A DNA stretch of 64,000 bases from Oscillospiraceae bacterium. GTDB taxonomy: Bacteria; Bacillota; Clostridia; Oscillospirales; Ruminococcaceae. The stretch is taken from assembly GCA_017521325.1 (NCBI GenBank), contig JAFXCV010000018.1, positions 17,152-81,151 of the forward strand, read 5' to 3'. Under the pieces are notes generated by a model. That model did no database searches, was not told the origin of the DNA, and was given only the letters and a program-made list of their open reading frames with translations. Position 1 is the stretch's first letter. Every line of letters starts with the position of its first letter. The position numbers and the translations under genes are program-made. Below, piece after piece: positions 44,393 to 53,736 of the stretch.

Positions 44393-46195
44393 TCAGCTCT
44401 GCGATGCAAGAACTCTCTTCTTCATCATCGTCAGATCGAATGCGTTAACCTTGCCGTCACGGGTCATATCCGCAAGCTTCATCTGCTGTGCGGAGAATTT
44501 CTTGAGTGTCAGCAGATATTTTTGCAGCAGTACGATGTCATTGACGGAAACCTTGCCGTCCGTGTTCAGATCGCCTGTTGCATAAACCGGAACTTCCATG
44601 CCGTCTGTAATCGAGTAGAACGCAGGCTTAGCCTGAAATTCGCCGTCAAACAGCAGCGGAACCTTTTCTGCACGCCAGCTCTGATCATCCGTAACACCCC
44701 AGATGATGACTGCGGAAATGCTGTCTGCGTGCTTTACGCATGCATCCAGAATATCGCTGTACATCTGAGCCTGCGTTTTCAGACCGTTCTCGGAGGTGTC
44801 AGGAGTGGTAATATCCAGCTCCGTTACCTGTACATCCAGACCTGTGGATGCGTATTTTTCAATGGCTCTTTCAAACTGTGCAGCCGTCGGGAAGCCGACA
44901 TCCAGATGCGCCTGCATGCCGATACCGTCGATCAGACCGTCCGCCTTCAGTTCCATTGCCATATCGTAGATGGCATTCATTTTGCCGTCAATGTATTCGT
45001 TGAAGTCGTTGTAATACAGCTTGCAGTCCTTGGGCGCATACTTTCTTGCACTCTCAAACGCATAGCGGATGAAGGAGTTGTCACCGAATACCTTTACCCA
45101 TGCAGATTCTTCAGGATTGGATTTGCTCGAACCTGCTGTACGGGGGCTGCCGGAATCCGTCCATGCTTCGTTTACAACGTCCCATGCGTAGAATTCCACA
45201 TCCGGATAATCCTTTGCAAGTGTTTCCATCACATTCTTGATGTAGTTGTCCATTCTGGTGATCATCTTTTCCTTGGAAACCCAGTCGCCGTCATTGGAGA
45301 AGCCCTCCTTAAAGAACCAGTCCGGTGTCTGGCTGTGCCATACCAAGGTGTGACCTCTTACGGGAATTCCGTTTGCTGCACAGTAATCGAGCATGCTCTT
45401 TGCTGCTGCAAGGGAGATCTGAGGATTGTCGTCCTCGCCCGTTTCTTCCACATAAGCAAGCGATGCTGCCTGATTCAGCACAAAGTCGGGTTTCAGCTCA
45501 TTGCCGAAGGTCATGCTTGCGCTGAAATGCTTGTCCACCAGATCCATGAAGGAGGGGGAGGAGAGATTGGAAGCCATGATGGCGGTGCCGAATTTGAAAT
45601 ACTTGCTGTACAGGGCACTCAGGGACGGGAGATCGTCCTGAATCGGAATGATGGGTGCTGCCTTCAGCTCAAAGTCATCCACATAGAGCTTGCAGGTGTC
45701 GCCGCACTCAAAGTATACATAAACATTGGTCATGTCGGGCGTGAAGCTGATCTTGACATCCTCAAAGCTGACCCATTGGTCAGTACCCTGGGATTTGAGG
45801 TTGCTGTAATGACGCTCACCCTCGGTGTCCGTGTACTCCATGCTGAAATTGACCTGGCTGTACCACTCGGACTTGACATTTGCACTGATGAGATACTCCG
45901 TGTTCGGCTTGCAGACTTCATCGAGTCTGAACTGCGGGCCGTTCCAACTTTCTTCTCTGCCGCTGACAGTCAGTGCCTTGTCGCCGCTGACGGACTGTTC
46001 GTCCGTTACTTCCAGTACCTCAGCACCGCCACGTCCGGTAAAGCCCTCAACAACGCCATCCTCAAAGTCCGTTGCATAGATGATTTCGCCTTCGTCTGCA
46101 GCATGTGCGGTCATCAGCTGCACGGGAATTGCAGATGCTGCACATGCGGCAGCAATTGCACCGCCCAGAATGCGGTGCAGTCTTTTCTTTGACAT
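44393..46195 (-). CDS. Dockerin-bearing GH10 endo-xylanase with CBM22
   Basis: A 600-residue secreted xylanase. It has a signal peptide (1-32, ending TAHA), a CBM22-type xylan-binding module (about 37-178) and a GH10 barrel (about 190-530). The acid/base is E343 (WDVVNEAW) and the nucleophile E459 (VTELDIT). A C-terminal dockerin (540-600) has calcium loops DLNTDGKVSVND and DMTRDGKVNAFD. The start at 46195 follows AAGGAGGTTTTTATC; a longer reading adds 40 residues with no signal peptide at the front. It is a cellulosome component, complementing the GH5 cellulase. Confidence 0.96.
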   Translation of the reverse strand: MSKKRLHRILGGAIAAACAASAIPVQLMTAHAADEGEIIYATDFEDGVVEGFTGRGGAEVLEVTDEQSVSGDKALTVSGREESWNGPQFRLDEVCKPNTEYLISANVKSEWYSQVNFSMEYTDTEGERHYSNLKSQGTDQWVSFEDVKISFTPDMTNVYVYFECGDTCKLYVDDFELKAAPIIPIQDDLPSLSALYSKYFKFGTAIMASNLSSPSFMDLVDKHFSASMTFGNELKPDFVLNQAASLAYVEETGEDDNPQISLAAAKSMLDYCAANGIPVRGHTLVWHSQTPDWFFKEGFSNDGDWVSKEKMITRMDNYIKNVMETLAKDYPDVEFYAWDVVNEAWTDSGSPRTAGSSKSNPEESAWVKVFGDNSFIRYAFESARKYAPKDCKLYYNDFNEYIDGKMNAIYDMAMELKADGLIDGIGMQAHLDVGFPTAAQFERAIEKYASTGLDVQVTELDITTPDTSENGLKTQAQMYSDILDACVKHADSISAVIIWGVTDDQSWRAEKVPLLFDGEFQAKPAFYSITDGMEVPVYATGDLNTDGKVSVNDIVLLQKYLLTLKKFSAQQMKLADMTRDGKVNAFDLTMMKKRVLASQS

Positions 46196-46306
46196 GATAA
46201 AAACCTCCTTGAAATGATTTGGGTAGTCATCCGACGGAATAATTTCGTGCAGATCCGGCGGATGGAAAAATCGCAAGAGAGAAACACCATATTCTCCCAT
46301 AATATG

Positions 46307-46335
46307 ATTATACACCTAAATTTATCCACATTCAA
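46307..46335 (-). promoter_or_regulatory. Promoter of the GH10 xylanase gene
   Basis: On the minus strand TTGAAT (46335-46330), 17 bases, TATAAT (46312-46307), about 110 bases before the start codon. The long leader may carry regulation. The AT-rich bases up to 46445 hold nothing further that I can identify. Confidence 0.78.
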
Positions 46336-46448
46336 TAACAGATTGTGAACGAAATATTATTATTCTGTGTAAATATGTGTTATTTCATGAATAAGGTATA
46401 GATTTTAATAAAATATTGCTTAAAATCATCCACCTTTTAGGCAAATTA

Positions 46449-46478
46449 AAAACCGTTGCTTTAAAAAGCAACGGTTTT
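46449..46478 (-). terminator. Terminator of the M4 peptidase gene
   Basis: AAACCGTTGCTTT and its complement AAAGCAACGGTTT form a long stem. On the minus strand it is followed by more T residues, just after the stop codon. Confidence 0.92.
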
Positions 46479-46483
46479 TAAGA

Positions 46484-49093
46484 TTACTCGTCATTTTGTT
46501 TGGATTCCTTGATTTGTTCGAGAAGTCCGTAATCCACATCGGCATAATCCTTCCAGAATTGGTAGGGAGTTGTGAGGCAGGTGCGATATACAAAAAACGA
46601 CTTTGTAAAATCATCTGCATCTGAAAGCTCCATCCCCGTGGAATTGGATATGGTTTCGTTGGAAAACATTGTAAATTTGCCGACAATATTACGCATAAAC
46701 TTGAGCTCTTCATAAGAAACCCTGTGGTATTCGACGATGATCTCCTGCTCTATTTCACGTTCCTCTTCATAATGCGATGTATCACCCGTGGTCAAAGCGT
46801 AAGAATAGTAGGCTTCCATGAGCGCCGATACCTGTTTATCTGTCAGTACAGGCTCATCCCCTATGTCTTCTTCAAGAATGTAGACGGGCGAGCCGAACAG
46901 CGTCGATAACGGGAAATAAATCATGAGATATTGTTTATGCTGGGTATCATCTCTGAAGGTATCGCCCGCTATTGCCTGATTTCTGATTCTTCTTGTCTGC
47001 ACATCCGCAATGCCAACATCGGTAAATAATCCTTCGATGATGCTGATCTGCTCTTCGGAATAACCAAGCTCTCTTGCGGCGGCTACCACATTGCCTCTGA
47101 CATGCGTGAAGGATGAGGTTTCTGAATAACCATACTGCATGGACTGGAACCAGATTTTTGCAATGTCTTCGCTGGAAAAGCCTTCAAGCGACATACGGTA
47201 AGCGGTGCGGCTGAGGAGAATACCGTTGATGTGGCAGTCGCTCCTGCTCCAGTTTTCACCGAAGTAGGTGGTGGGATATTGTATTCCGCATAACAATTCC
47301 TTGTGTTGATTGGAGGGATCACGCATGGGATATTGCGACAGGGATTCGCCAATGACCCAGTTGCCTTCGATCAGACAGGCAAAAATATCCGCATAGGCTT
47401 CGTCAATGGATTCGCCCATAATACTTTCAAGTCTCTTGTTGCCGTTCATATGCATAAATATAGCGTGTGTGTATTCGTGCGCCATTGTGTCCAAAGCAGC
47501 ACAGGGCGGATAATCAAGCAATGTGCCTGCAGGACCGCAGAGGAAAAACTCGCCTACCGGACAGAATGCAGCGTTGTCAGGTAAAATTTCAACATTGACA
47601 ACACAGCGGATCTCCTGCCCTTTTCCGTCAAAGGATTTAAGCCCGAGATTCATATTGTACCATCTGTATGCATGCTGCAGATTGATATAGGAGGATACTG
47701 CCTGCGGATTGTCCCAGGTTTTAGTGAGATTTGCGATTGGATGACTATAACTTCGGTTGAGATAAACAGAGATAGCATGGCCTGTAAATTCACACAAATC
47801 CCATTCTGCTTGAGACCATGTATCGGTTGCACCCTCAATAATGCGGAGATTGGATACCGTGTTGTGCATGACATATCCTGGAGAATATTGTAAATTTTTG
47901 TAACTTGTCTGAAATGTTTGATTCACTCCAAAAGCATCGAGACCCTCACTGTCAACCAACGTATCACCGAGCCCTCTGAAATTTGAAAACAGATCGCTTT
48001 CCGACAACACCTCACCCGTTGTACCGTCCACGGTCAGGCTGTAGCAGCAGGATTTCTGATTCTTACTGAACATTGCAACTGCTCTGTAGACGGGATGGAT
48101 CGTGCCGTTTACAGCAGAATAGTACGTTTCAATCTGATCGAGTACGACAGTGGTTCCGAAATGCTTTTCTGCAATGGGGGTCAGCTCTGCTTCGCTGACA
48201 GTAAATTCACGGACGATTTCTGTATTTCTGGTAATGTGCAGTGTGATGGATTTCAGGAATCCCTGCTCATCCGTTGTCAACACCGCCGCTTCTCCGTAAA
48301 CAGAAACGCCGTCAATGCTTCTTTCCAGACGGAAGGTCTTTCCTGCTGCGCCCGGCTGAACATTGGATGCCGTGAACATCACCGATGCGTCCAGTTCCAT
48401 CAGCGGACGGTATAATGCAACGACCTGCATTGCATCGTCCAGAGAAGTGACCTTTGTGCTGCCAAAGCTGCCGTAAATGCTTTGAATCTGGTTTTTGTCA
48501 TCGTAGGTAATGTACAGATTGTTTTCGCCGATGCCGCTTTCGATTTCTTCCGCTGTCAGTACATAGACAGAATCCGCTGCCGCTGTGTCCGTCTTTACAA
48601 CGGTGAACGGATAGTCCACTTTTCCCTTACCCAAGCCATACTTGATTTCGGCAGTCAGTGTGACAGCGGCATTCTGCTTTTCAGGGCGATTGACGATACC
48701 CTCGGTGCTGAGTACCTCCTCCTGATTGGAATGCCATGCCACCTTGAGGGTTTTCCCGTTATCAAGCGAAATCTCCGTGGGAATGCCGATATCCTGTGTG
48801 ACATAATCAATATAGTCGATACCGCTGAAGGTAAAGGGCTGCTCGGTCAGTTTTTCCCGCAGAAGTTCACTCGCCGCATTGCTGCGCCATTTGTAAACAC
48901 CGATGCCCGCAGCCGTCAGCAGAAGCAGCGACAAAAAGATCCATAACCCTCTGCGTTTTTTCTTCTTTCCTTTGCGTTTTCTTTTGGATGAAGCATTCGC
49001 AGTATCCTCTGCCTCGGGTGCGTACATTTCTGCATACGCTGCAGAAGCAGGGGAGATTTGCTGCAAATTTGTATCCTGATTCTGAGAATTCAT
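46484..49093 (-). CDS. Membrane-anchored M4 (thermolysin-family) metallopeptidase
   Basis: 869 residues. The N-terminus is cytosolic and very basic (SKRKRKGKKKKRRG), then one membrane segment (49-68), so the enzyme is tethered rather than released. Outside come a bacterial Ig-like module (about 90-170), FTP/PepSY-like inhibitory propeptide regions (about 205-370) and the M4 catalytic domain. The zinc motif is H539-E540-x-x-H543 with E565 in ESIDEAYAD, and H621 (CHINGILLSRTAY) matches the thermolysin active-site His. The ATG follows AAAGGAG. Role in surface-protein processing is likely but inferred. Confidence 0.92.
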   Translation of the reverse strand: MNSQNQDTNLQQISPASAAYAEMYAPEAEDTANASSKRKRKGKKKKRRGLWIFLSLLLLTAAGIGVYKWRSNAASELLREKLTEQPFTFSGIDYIDYVTQDIGIPTEISLDNGKTLKVAWHSNQEEVLSTEGIVNRPEKQNAAVTLTAEIKYGLGKGKVDYPFTVVKTDTAAADSVYVLTAEEIESGIGENNLYITYDDKNQIQSIYGSFGSTKVTSLDDAMQVVALYRPLMELDASVMFTASNVQPGAAGKTFRLERSIDGVSVYGEAAVLTTDEQGFLKSITLHITRNTEIVREFTVSEAELTPIAEKHFGTTVVLDQIETYYSAVNGTIHPVYRAVAMFSKNQKSCCYSLTVDGTTGEVLSESDLFSNFRGLGDTLVDSEGLDAFGVNQTFQTSYKNLQYSPGYVMHNTVSNLRIIEGATDTWSQAEWDLCEFTGHAISVYLNRSYSHPIANLTKTWDNPQAVSSYINLQHAYRWYNMNLGLKSFDGKGQEIRCVVNVEILPDNAAFCPVGEFFLCGPAGTLLDYPPCAALDTMAHEYTHAIFMHMNGNKRLESIMGESIDEAYADIFACLIEGNWVIGESLSQYPMRDPSNQHKELLCGIQYPTTYFGENWSRSDCHINGILLSRTAYRMSLEGFSSEDIAKIWFQSMQYGYSETSSFTHVRGNVVAAARELGYSEEQISIIEGLFTDVGIADVQTRRIRNQAIAGDTFRDDTQHKQYLMIYFPLSTLFGSPVYILEEDIGDEPVLTDKQVSALMEAYYSYALTTGDTSHYEEEREIEQEIIVEYHRVSYEELKFMRNIVGKFTMFSNETISNSTGMELSDADDFTKSFFVYRTCLTTPYQFWKDYADVDYGLLEQIKESKQNDE

Positions 49094-49130
49094 ATGCCGA
49101 CTCCTTTCATAACAACTCCATTATAGGATT

Positions 49131-49159
49131 ATTATACCATGTTATTTACCGTTTGTCAA
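49131..49159 (-). promoter_or_regulatory. Sigma-A promoter of the M4 peptidase gene
   Basis: Minus strand: TTGACA (49159-49154), 17 bases, TATAAT (49136-49131); both match consensus. Confidence 0.9.
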
Positions 49160-49267
49160 TGCACTTTACCGAGCGTACTTCATTCAAGCCGTCGTCTTCT
49201 GAAAACTTGTAAAAAATATACGCATAAAACAAGATTTTCCGTTCAAACTAACGATGGAGGTGTTGAT

Positions 49268-50008
49268 ATGAGCAAACAGAACACAAACGAAAACAGAAGC
49301 AAATATGGAAATCTCGGATTCTATCTGGTGCTGGCACTGTGTACCGCCATGATCGGCGTATCCTGCTGGTTTGCCTATACACAGACAGCGGACAACCTGA
49401 GTCTGCAGCTGGATTCCGCATTGGAATCGGTAGGGGATCTTGCAGCGGCAAAGCCGGAAACCAATGTTCCGAAAAGCACGGAAAGGGCGGAAACACGAAG
49501 CACGCAGCCCATGGTATCCATGCAGACGACTGCTGCATCCGCAGCAGCTGCAACTACAGCAGAAACATCCACAACCACTGTTCCTGCATCGTCCAAGGAA
49601 AAGCCCGTTTATCCGATTGTTGGTGAGGTGATCGGCGCCTACAGCAACGGTGAGCTTGTGAAATCCGCAACTACGGGTGTGTGGCAGACACATAACGGAA
49701 TTGACATTGCCGCACAGGAGGGGGCGCAGGTGTGTGCAATGGCGGCAGGTGAAATTGCAGCCGTCACGGAGGATCCCCTCTGGGGCGTGTGTGTGACCAT
49801 AGATCACGGGGATGGCTGCAAGAGCCGCTACTGCAATCTGAATGCGGATCTTGAAGTCAACACGGGTGACAAGGTCGAGTGCGGCAGCATCATCGGTACA
49901 GTCGGAAAAACAGCGGATGCGGAAAGCGGCATTCCGGCGCATCTGCATTTTGAAGTGCTGCAGGGCGACCGTTTTGTGGATCCCGAGGGCTTTATCAAGG
50001 GGAATTGA
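49268..50008 (+). CDS. M23 peptidase, SpoIIQ-like
   Basis: 246 residues. One membrane segment (about 15-35), a Thr/Ala/Ser linker and a C-terminal LytM/M23 domain. The zinc ligands H142, D146 (THNGIDIA) and H227 (HLHFEV) are all present. The run GEVIGAYSNGELVKSATTGV, then WQTHNGID resembles SpoIIQ, the forespore protein that pairs with SpoIIIAH during engulfment. The start at 49268 follows GGAGGTGTTGAT. Alternatively it is a general cell-wall endopeptidase or a divisome factor. A strong terminator follows. Confidence 0.85.
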   Translation: MSKQNTNENRSKYGNLGFYLVLALCTAMIGVSCWFAYTQTADNLSLQLDSALESVGDLAAAKPETNVPKSTERAETRSTQPMVSMQTTAASAAAATTAETSTTTVPASSKEKPVYPIVGEVIGAYSNGELVKSATTGVWQTHNGIDIAAQEGAQVCAMAAGEIAAVTEDPLWGVCVTIDHGDGCKSRYCNLNADLEVNTGDKVECGSIIGTVGKTADAESGIPAHLHFEVLQGDRFVDPEGFIKGN

Positions 50009-50009
50009 G

Positions 50010-50037
50010 AAAAGGGGCTTCAAAAGCCCCTTTTTTA
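50010..50037 (+). terminator. Terminator of the M23 gene
   Basis: AAAAGGGGCTT-CAA-AAGCCCCTTTT followed by further T residues, directly after the stop codon. Confidence 0.95.
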
Positions 50038-50081
50038 TTTGTGAATATTGCAGAATTATCCGGTAAATCACTCTTTGCCAC

Positions 50082-50110
50082 TTGTCAAATGCAGGAAAAT
50101 CGGTTATAAT
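50082..50110 (+). promoter_or_regulatory. Promoter of the ABC exporter pair
   Basis: TTGTCA (50082-50087), 17 bases, TATAAT (50105-50110), 35 bases before the first ABC gene. Confidence 0.85.
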
Positions 50111-50145
50111 AAGAGCGTATTACATAATCTGGAAAGGAAGATTCC

Positions 50146-51855
50146 ATGCAGCATTTATTGCGTTTTCTCAAGCCCTACCGTAAGGAACTGATTCTGGGGC
50201 CTTTTTTTAAGCTTCTCGAAGCCATTTTTGAGCTGATCGTTCCCGTTGTGATGGCAAAGATCATCGACAACGGCATTGCAAACGGCGACGGTGCCTATAT
50301 CGGAAAAATGTGCGGACTTATCGTCCTGCTCGGTGTGTGCGGTCTGGGCTTTGCGCTGACATGTCAGTATTTCGCCGCAAAATGTGCGTTCGGCTTTGGC
50401 ACCGACCTGCGTTCGGCGATCTACCGCCACATCAATACGCTCTCCCACACGGAGATCGACCGTTTCGGTACTTCCACCCTCATCAACCGCATCACAGCCG
50501 ATGCATCCGGTGCGCAGACAGCGGTGAACATGTTCATCCGTCTTGCCGTGCGTGCGCCCTTTCTCATCATCGGCTCCATTGTTATGGCACTGCTGATTGA
50601 CGTAAAGCTCTCCCTGATCTTCCTCATCATTGCGCCCATTGTCGGACTGCTGCTCTATTTTGTCATGAACCGCACCATTCCCATGTACGGTGCGAACCAG
50701 AAGAAGCTTGACAGCATCGCAAGACGCACGGGCGAAAATCTCGACGGTATGCGTGTGATTCGTGCGTTCAGCCGACAGAAGCAGGAAAAGGCAGAGTTTG
50801 CACAGGAATGCGAGGATCTCGAACGCAGCATGCTCGCTGTTGGAAAAATTTCCGCAGTGCTGAACCCTCTGACGTTTATGATCATGAATTTGGGAATCGT
50901 TGCAGTGATCTGGTTCGGCGGAATACAGATTGACAGCGGCAGCCTTTCTCAGGGCGACCTGACGGCGTTTGCAAATTACATGACGCAGATCCTCCTTGCT
51001 ATGGTCGTCATGGCGAATCTCATTGTCATTCTCACCAAGGGGCAGGCAAGTGCCCTGCGTGTGCATGAGGTACTGAATACCCCCACCTCTATGGAAAACG
51101 GACAGGCACAGCCCGATGCACAGCAGGAGGAGGCAATCTCCTTCTCCCATGTGGATTTTGCCTATGCGGGCGCAGGCGACAATTCGCTTGACGATATTAC
51201 CTTTACACTGAAAAAGGGGCAGACCCTTGGCATTATCGGCGGCACGGGCAGCGGTAAATCCACGCTTGCAAATCTCATTCCCCGTTTTTATGACGCCACA
51301 AAGGGCGAGATCCGAGTGTTCGGAAAGCCCGTGCAGGATTATGACATGCACTCGCTTCGCCGTATGATCGGCGTGGTGCCGCAGAAGGCAGTGCTGTTTA
51401 CGGGTACGATTGCAGAAAATCTCCGCTGGGCGGACGAAAACGCAAGCGATGCGCAGCTGCAAAGGGCAATGGAAATTGCACAGGCAGCGGATTTTGTCGG
51501 AAAGACGCAGTACGGTATGCAGACGCATCTGGTGCAGGGCGGACGTAATCTTTCGGGCGGTCAGAAGCAGCGTCTGACGATTGCAAGGGCGCTTGCGGGA
51601 AACCCCGAAATTCTGATTCTCGACGACAGCATGAGTGCGCTGGACTATGCGACTGATCTGGCACTGCGCACGGCACTGCGTGAAAAATGCAGCTCCATGA
51701 CCACGATCATGATCTCCCAGAGAGCAACCTCTCTGATGGGGGCGGATCTGATTCTTGTGATGGATGATGGTCGGTGCGTGGGACAGGGAACCCATGCGCA
51801 GCTTTTGGAAACCTGTGAAGAATATCGGGAAATCTATGATTCCCAGATGCAGTAA
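50146..51855 (+). CDS. ABC exporter half-transporter, degenerate ATPase site
   Basis: 569 residues: six membrane helices (1-320) fused to an ATPase domain. Walker A is GGTGSGKST (near residue 364) and the signature is LSGGQKQR. Walker B reads ILILDDSMSALD, so the catalytic Glu is Asp; this is the usual mark of the weak site of a heterodimeric exporter of the BmrC/TM287 kind. It pairs with the next gene, which has the normal Glu. Likely cargo: drugs, lipids or peptides, undetermined. Confidence 0.93.
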   Translation: MQHLLRFLKPYRKELILGPFFKLLEAIFELIVPVVMAKIIDNGIANGDGAYIGKMCGLIVLLGVCGLGFALTCQYFAAKCAFGFGTDLRSAIYRHINTLSHTEIDRFGTSTLINRITADASGAQTAVNMFIRLAVRAPFLIIGSIVMALLIDVKLSLIFLIIAPIVGLLLYFVMNRTIPMYGANQKKLDSIARRTGENLDGMRVIRAFSRQKQEKAEFAQECEDLERSMLAVGKISAVLNPLTFMIMNLGIVAVIWFGGIQIDSGSLSQGDLTAFANYMTQILLAMVVMANLIVILTKGQASALRVHEVLNTPTSMENGQAQPDAQQEEAISFSHVDFAYAGAGDNSLDDITFTLKKGQTLGIIGGTGSGKSTLANLIPRFYDATKGEIRVFGKPVQDYDMHSLRRMIGVVPQKAVLFTGTIAENLRWADENASDAQLQRAMEIAQAADFVGKTQYGMQTHLVQGGRNLSGGQKQRLTIARALAGNPEILILDDSMSALDYATDLALRTALREKCSSMTTIMISQRATSLMGADLILVMDDGRCVGQGTHAQLLETCEEYREIYDSQMQ

Positions 51856-51868
51856 GGAGGGCGGAAGT

Positions 51869-53608
51869 ATGAAAAAAACGGTTTTTCGGATCCTGAAATA
51901 CTGCAAGCCCTACCGTGGCTGCCTGATCATGACGATGCTTTGTACGCTGATCGGCGTATCCCTCTCGCTGCTTGTTCCCATCCTCATCGGCGAAGCCGTG
52001 GACTGCGCCGTAGGGCAGGGGAATGTGAATTTTGATGGCCTTGCAAGAATTGCTCTCATCCTTGCCGCCGCAGTGCTTGTCAGCGGCGTGTTCCAGTGGA
52101 TTTCGGGGCTGTTTATCAACCGCCTTGCGTTCGGCACAGTCAAGGATCTGCGAACAGAACTGACGGCAAAGCTTGAGGAAGTACCGCTTCGCTACATTGA
52201 CGGGAACGCCAGAGGCGATATGATCGCCCGTGTGATTTCTGACATCGAGATCATCTCCGACGGCTTGCTGCAGGGCTTTGCACAGCTCTTTACGGGCGTT
52301 GTGACCATTGTCGGAACGCTCCTGTTCATGCTGACGATCAATGTGAAGATCACCGCAATTGTGGTGCTGATGACGCCCATTTCTTTCTTTGTGGCTTCTA
52401 AGATCACCACGCTGTCCCATAATTCTTTTCAGCGTCAGTCCGCTTTGCGTGGTGAAATGGGAGGACTGACCGAGGAAATGATCGGCGGTCAGAAGATCGT
52501 CAAGGCGTTTGCCTACGAGGACAGAGCCGTGGAACGCTTTGAAACACTCAACCGAGAGCTTGGGGATGCGAGCTTGAAAGCAACCTTTTTCTCCTCCATG
52601 AGCAATCCCTCCACAAGATTTGTCAACGGTCTGATTTATGCAGCCGTCGGCACAGTCGGCGCACTGGGCGCAATCGGCGTGCTGCCGTGGGTGGGCGTGA
52701 TGAGTGTTGGCAGACTTGCAAGCTTCCTTTCCTATTCGAACCAGTATACCAAGCCCTTTAACGAAATTTCGGGCGTGATTGCGGAGCTTCAGAATGCCGT
52801 TTCCTGCGCACAGCGTGTGTTTGAGGTGCTGGATACTCCATCCGAACCCGATGACAGCCATCTGGAAACCCTGACGGACTGTAACGGAACACTGGAATTC
52901 CGTGACGTACATTTCTCCTATGTGCCGGAAAAACCCCTCATCCACAATTTCAGCATGCGTGCGCAGGACGGACAGCGCATCGCCATTGTAGGGCCGACGG
53001 GATGCGGAAAATCCACCATCATCAATCTCCTTCTGCGCTTTTATGAGGTGGACAGCGGCTGCATCACGCTTGACGGCAAGCCAACGACCTCTCTGACTCG
53101 TGACAGCCTGCGCAGCCGATTCGGCATGGTGCTGCAGGAAACATGGATATTTACCGGAACTGTTGCGGAAAATATTGCCTATGGCAAGCCCGACGCCACC
53201 CGTGAGGAGATTGAACGGGCAGCAAAGGCAGCATATGCGCACGGCTTTATCAAACGTCTGCCGAATGGCTATGATACGGTGATTTCCGATACAAGCGGAC
53301 TTTCACAGGGGCAGAAGCAGCTTCTGTGTATCGCAAGAATCATGCTGACAGATCCGCCCATGCTCATTCTGGATGAGGCGACCAGCAGCATCGACATCCG
53401 CACCGAGCAGAGAATTCAGCGTGCATTTGAAGCACTCATGAAAGGCAAGACCAGCTTCATCATCGCCCACAGACTTTCCACCATCCGCAGTGCCGATCAT
53501 ATTCTCGTCATGCGTGACGGAAACATCATTGAGCAGGGCAATCACGAAAAGCTCATGCAGCAGGGCGGATTCTACGCAAACCTTTATCAGAGCCAGTTTG
53601 CGCAGTAA
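51869..53608 (+). CDS. ABC exporter half-transporter, canonical ATPase site
   Basis: 579 residues with six membrane helices and an ATPase domain: Walker A GPTGCGKST (near 375), signature LSQGQKQLL and Walker B MLILDEATSSID with the catalytic Glu. The Q in place of G in LSQGQ is a common variant in these heterodimers. The ATG at 51869 follows AAGGAGGGCGGAAGT, 13 bases after the partner gene. Together they form a probable heterodimeric exporter. Confidence 0.93.
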   Translation: MKKTVFRILKYCKPYRGCLIMTMLCTLIGVSLSLLVPILIGEAVDCAVGQGNVNFDGLARIALILAAAVLVSGVFQWISGLFINRLAFGTVKDLRTELTAKLEEVPLRYIDGNARGDMIARVISDIEIISDGLLQGFAQLFTGVVTIVGTLLFMLTINVKITAIVVLMTPISFFVASKITTLSHNSFQRQSALRGEMGGLTEEMIGGQKIVKAFAYEDRAVERFETLNRELGDASLKATFFSSMSNPSTRFVNGLIYAAVGTVGALGAIGVLPWVGVMSVGRLASFLSYSNQYTKPFNEISGVIAELQNAVSCAQRVFEVLDTPSEPDDSHLETLTDCNGTLEFRDVHFSYVPEKPLIHNFSMRAQDGQRIAIVGPTGCGKSTIINLLLRFYEVDSGCITLDGKPTTSLTRDSLRSRFGMVLQETWIFTGTVAENIAYGKPDATREEIERAAKAAYAHGFIKRLPNGYDTVISDTSGLSQGQKQLLCIARIMLTDPPMLILDEATSSIDIRTEQRIQRAFEALMKGKTSFIIAHRLSTIRSADHILVMRDGNIIEQGNHEKLMQQGGFYANLYQSQFAQ

Positions 53609-53650
53609 TTACGGGTTTGGGAGAATATCACAGAAATTTCTGCAAACCCC

Positions 53651-53679
53651 TTGCAATTGTGACGATCTTCGTGTATAAT
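53651..53679 (+). promoter_or_regulatory. glyA: Promoter of glyA
   Basis: TTGCAA (53651-53656), 17 bases, TATAAT (53674-53679), 57 bases before glyA. The short leader shows no riboswitch. Confidence 0.85.
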
Positions 53680-53736
53680 AGAAGTATGTTGCTGCTTTGC
53701 AGCCTGAAATTTATGTAAATAAAGGAGAATCCACCT

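Noticed and set aside
44321..46192. Plus-strand open frame opposite the GH10 xylanase (623 codons)
   Set aside because: The minus-strand gene has signal peptide, catalytic residues and dockerin; the opposite frame has none and begins in the repeat element.
53680..53736. Glycine or other riboswitch before glyA
   Set aside because: The leader is under 60 bases and shows no aptamer-like structure.
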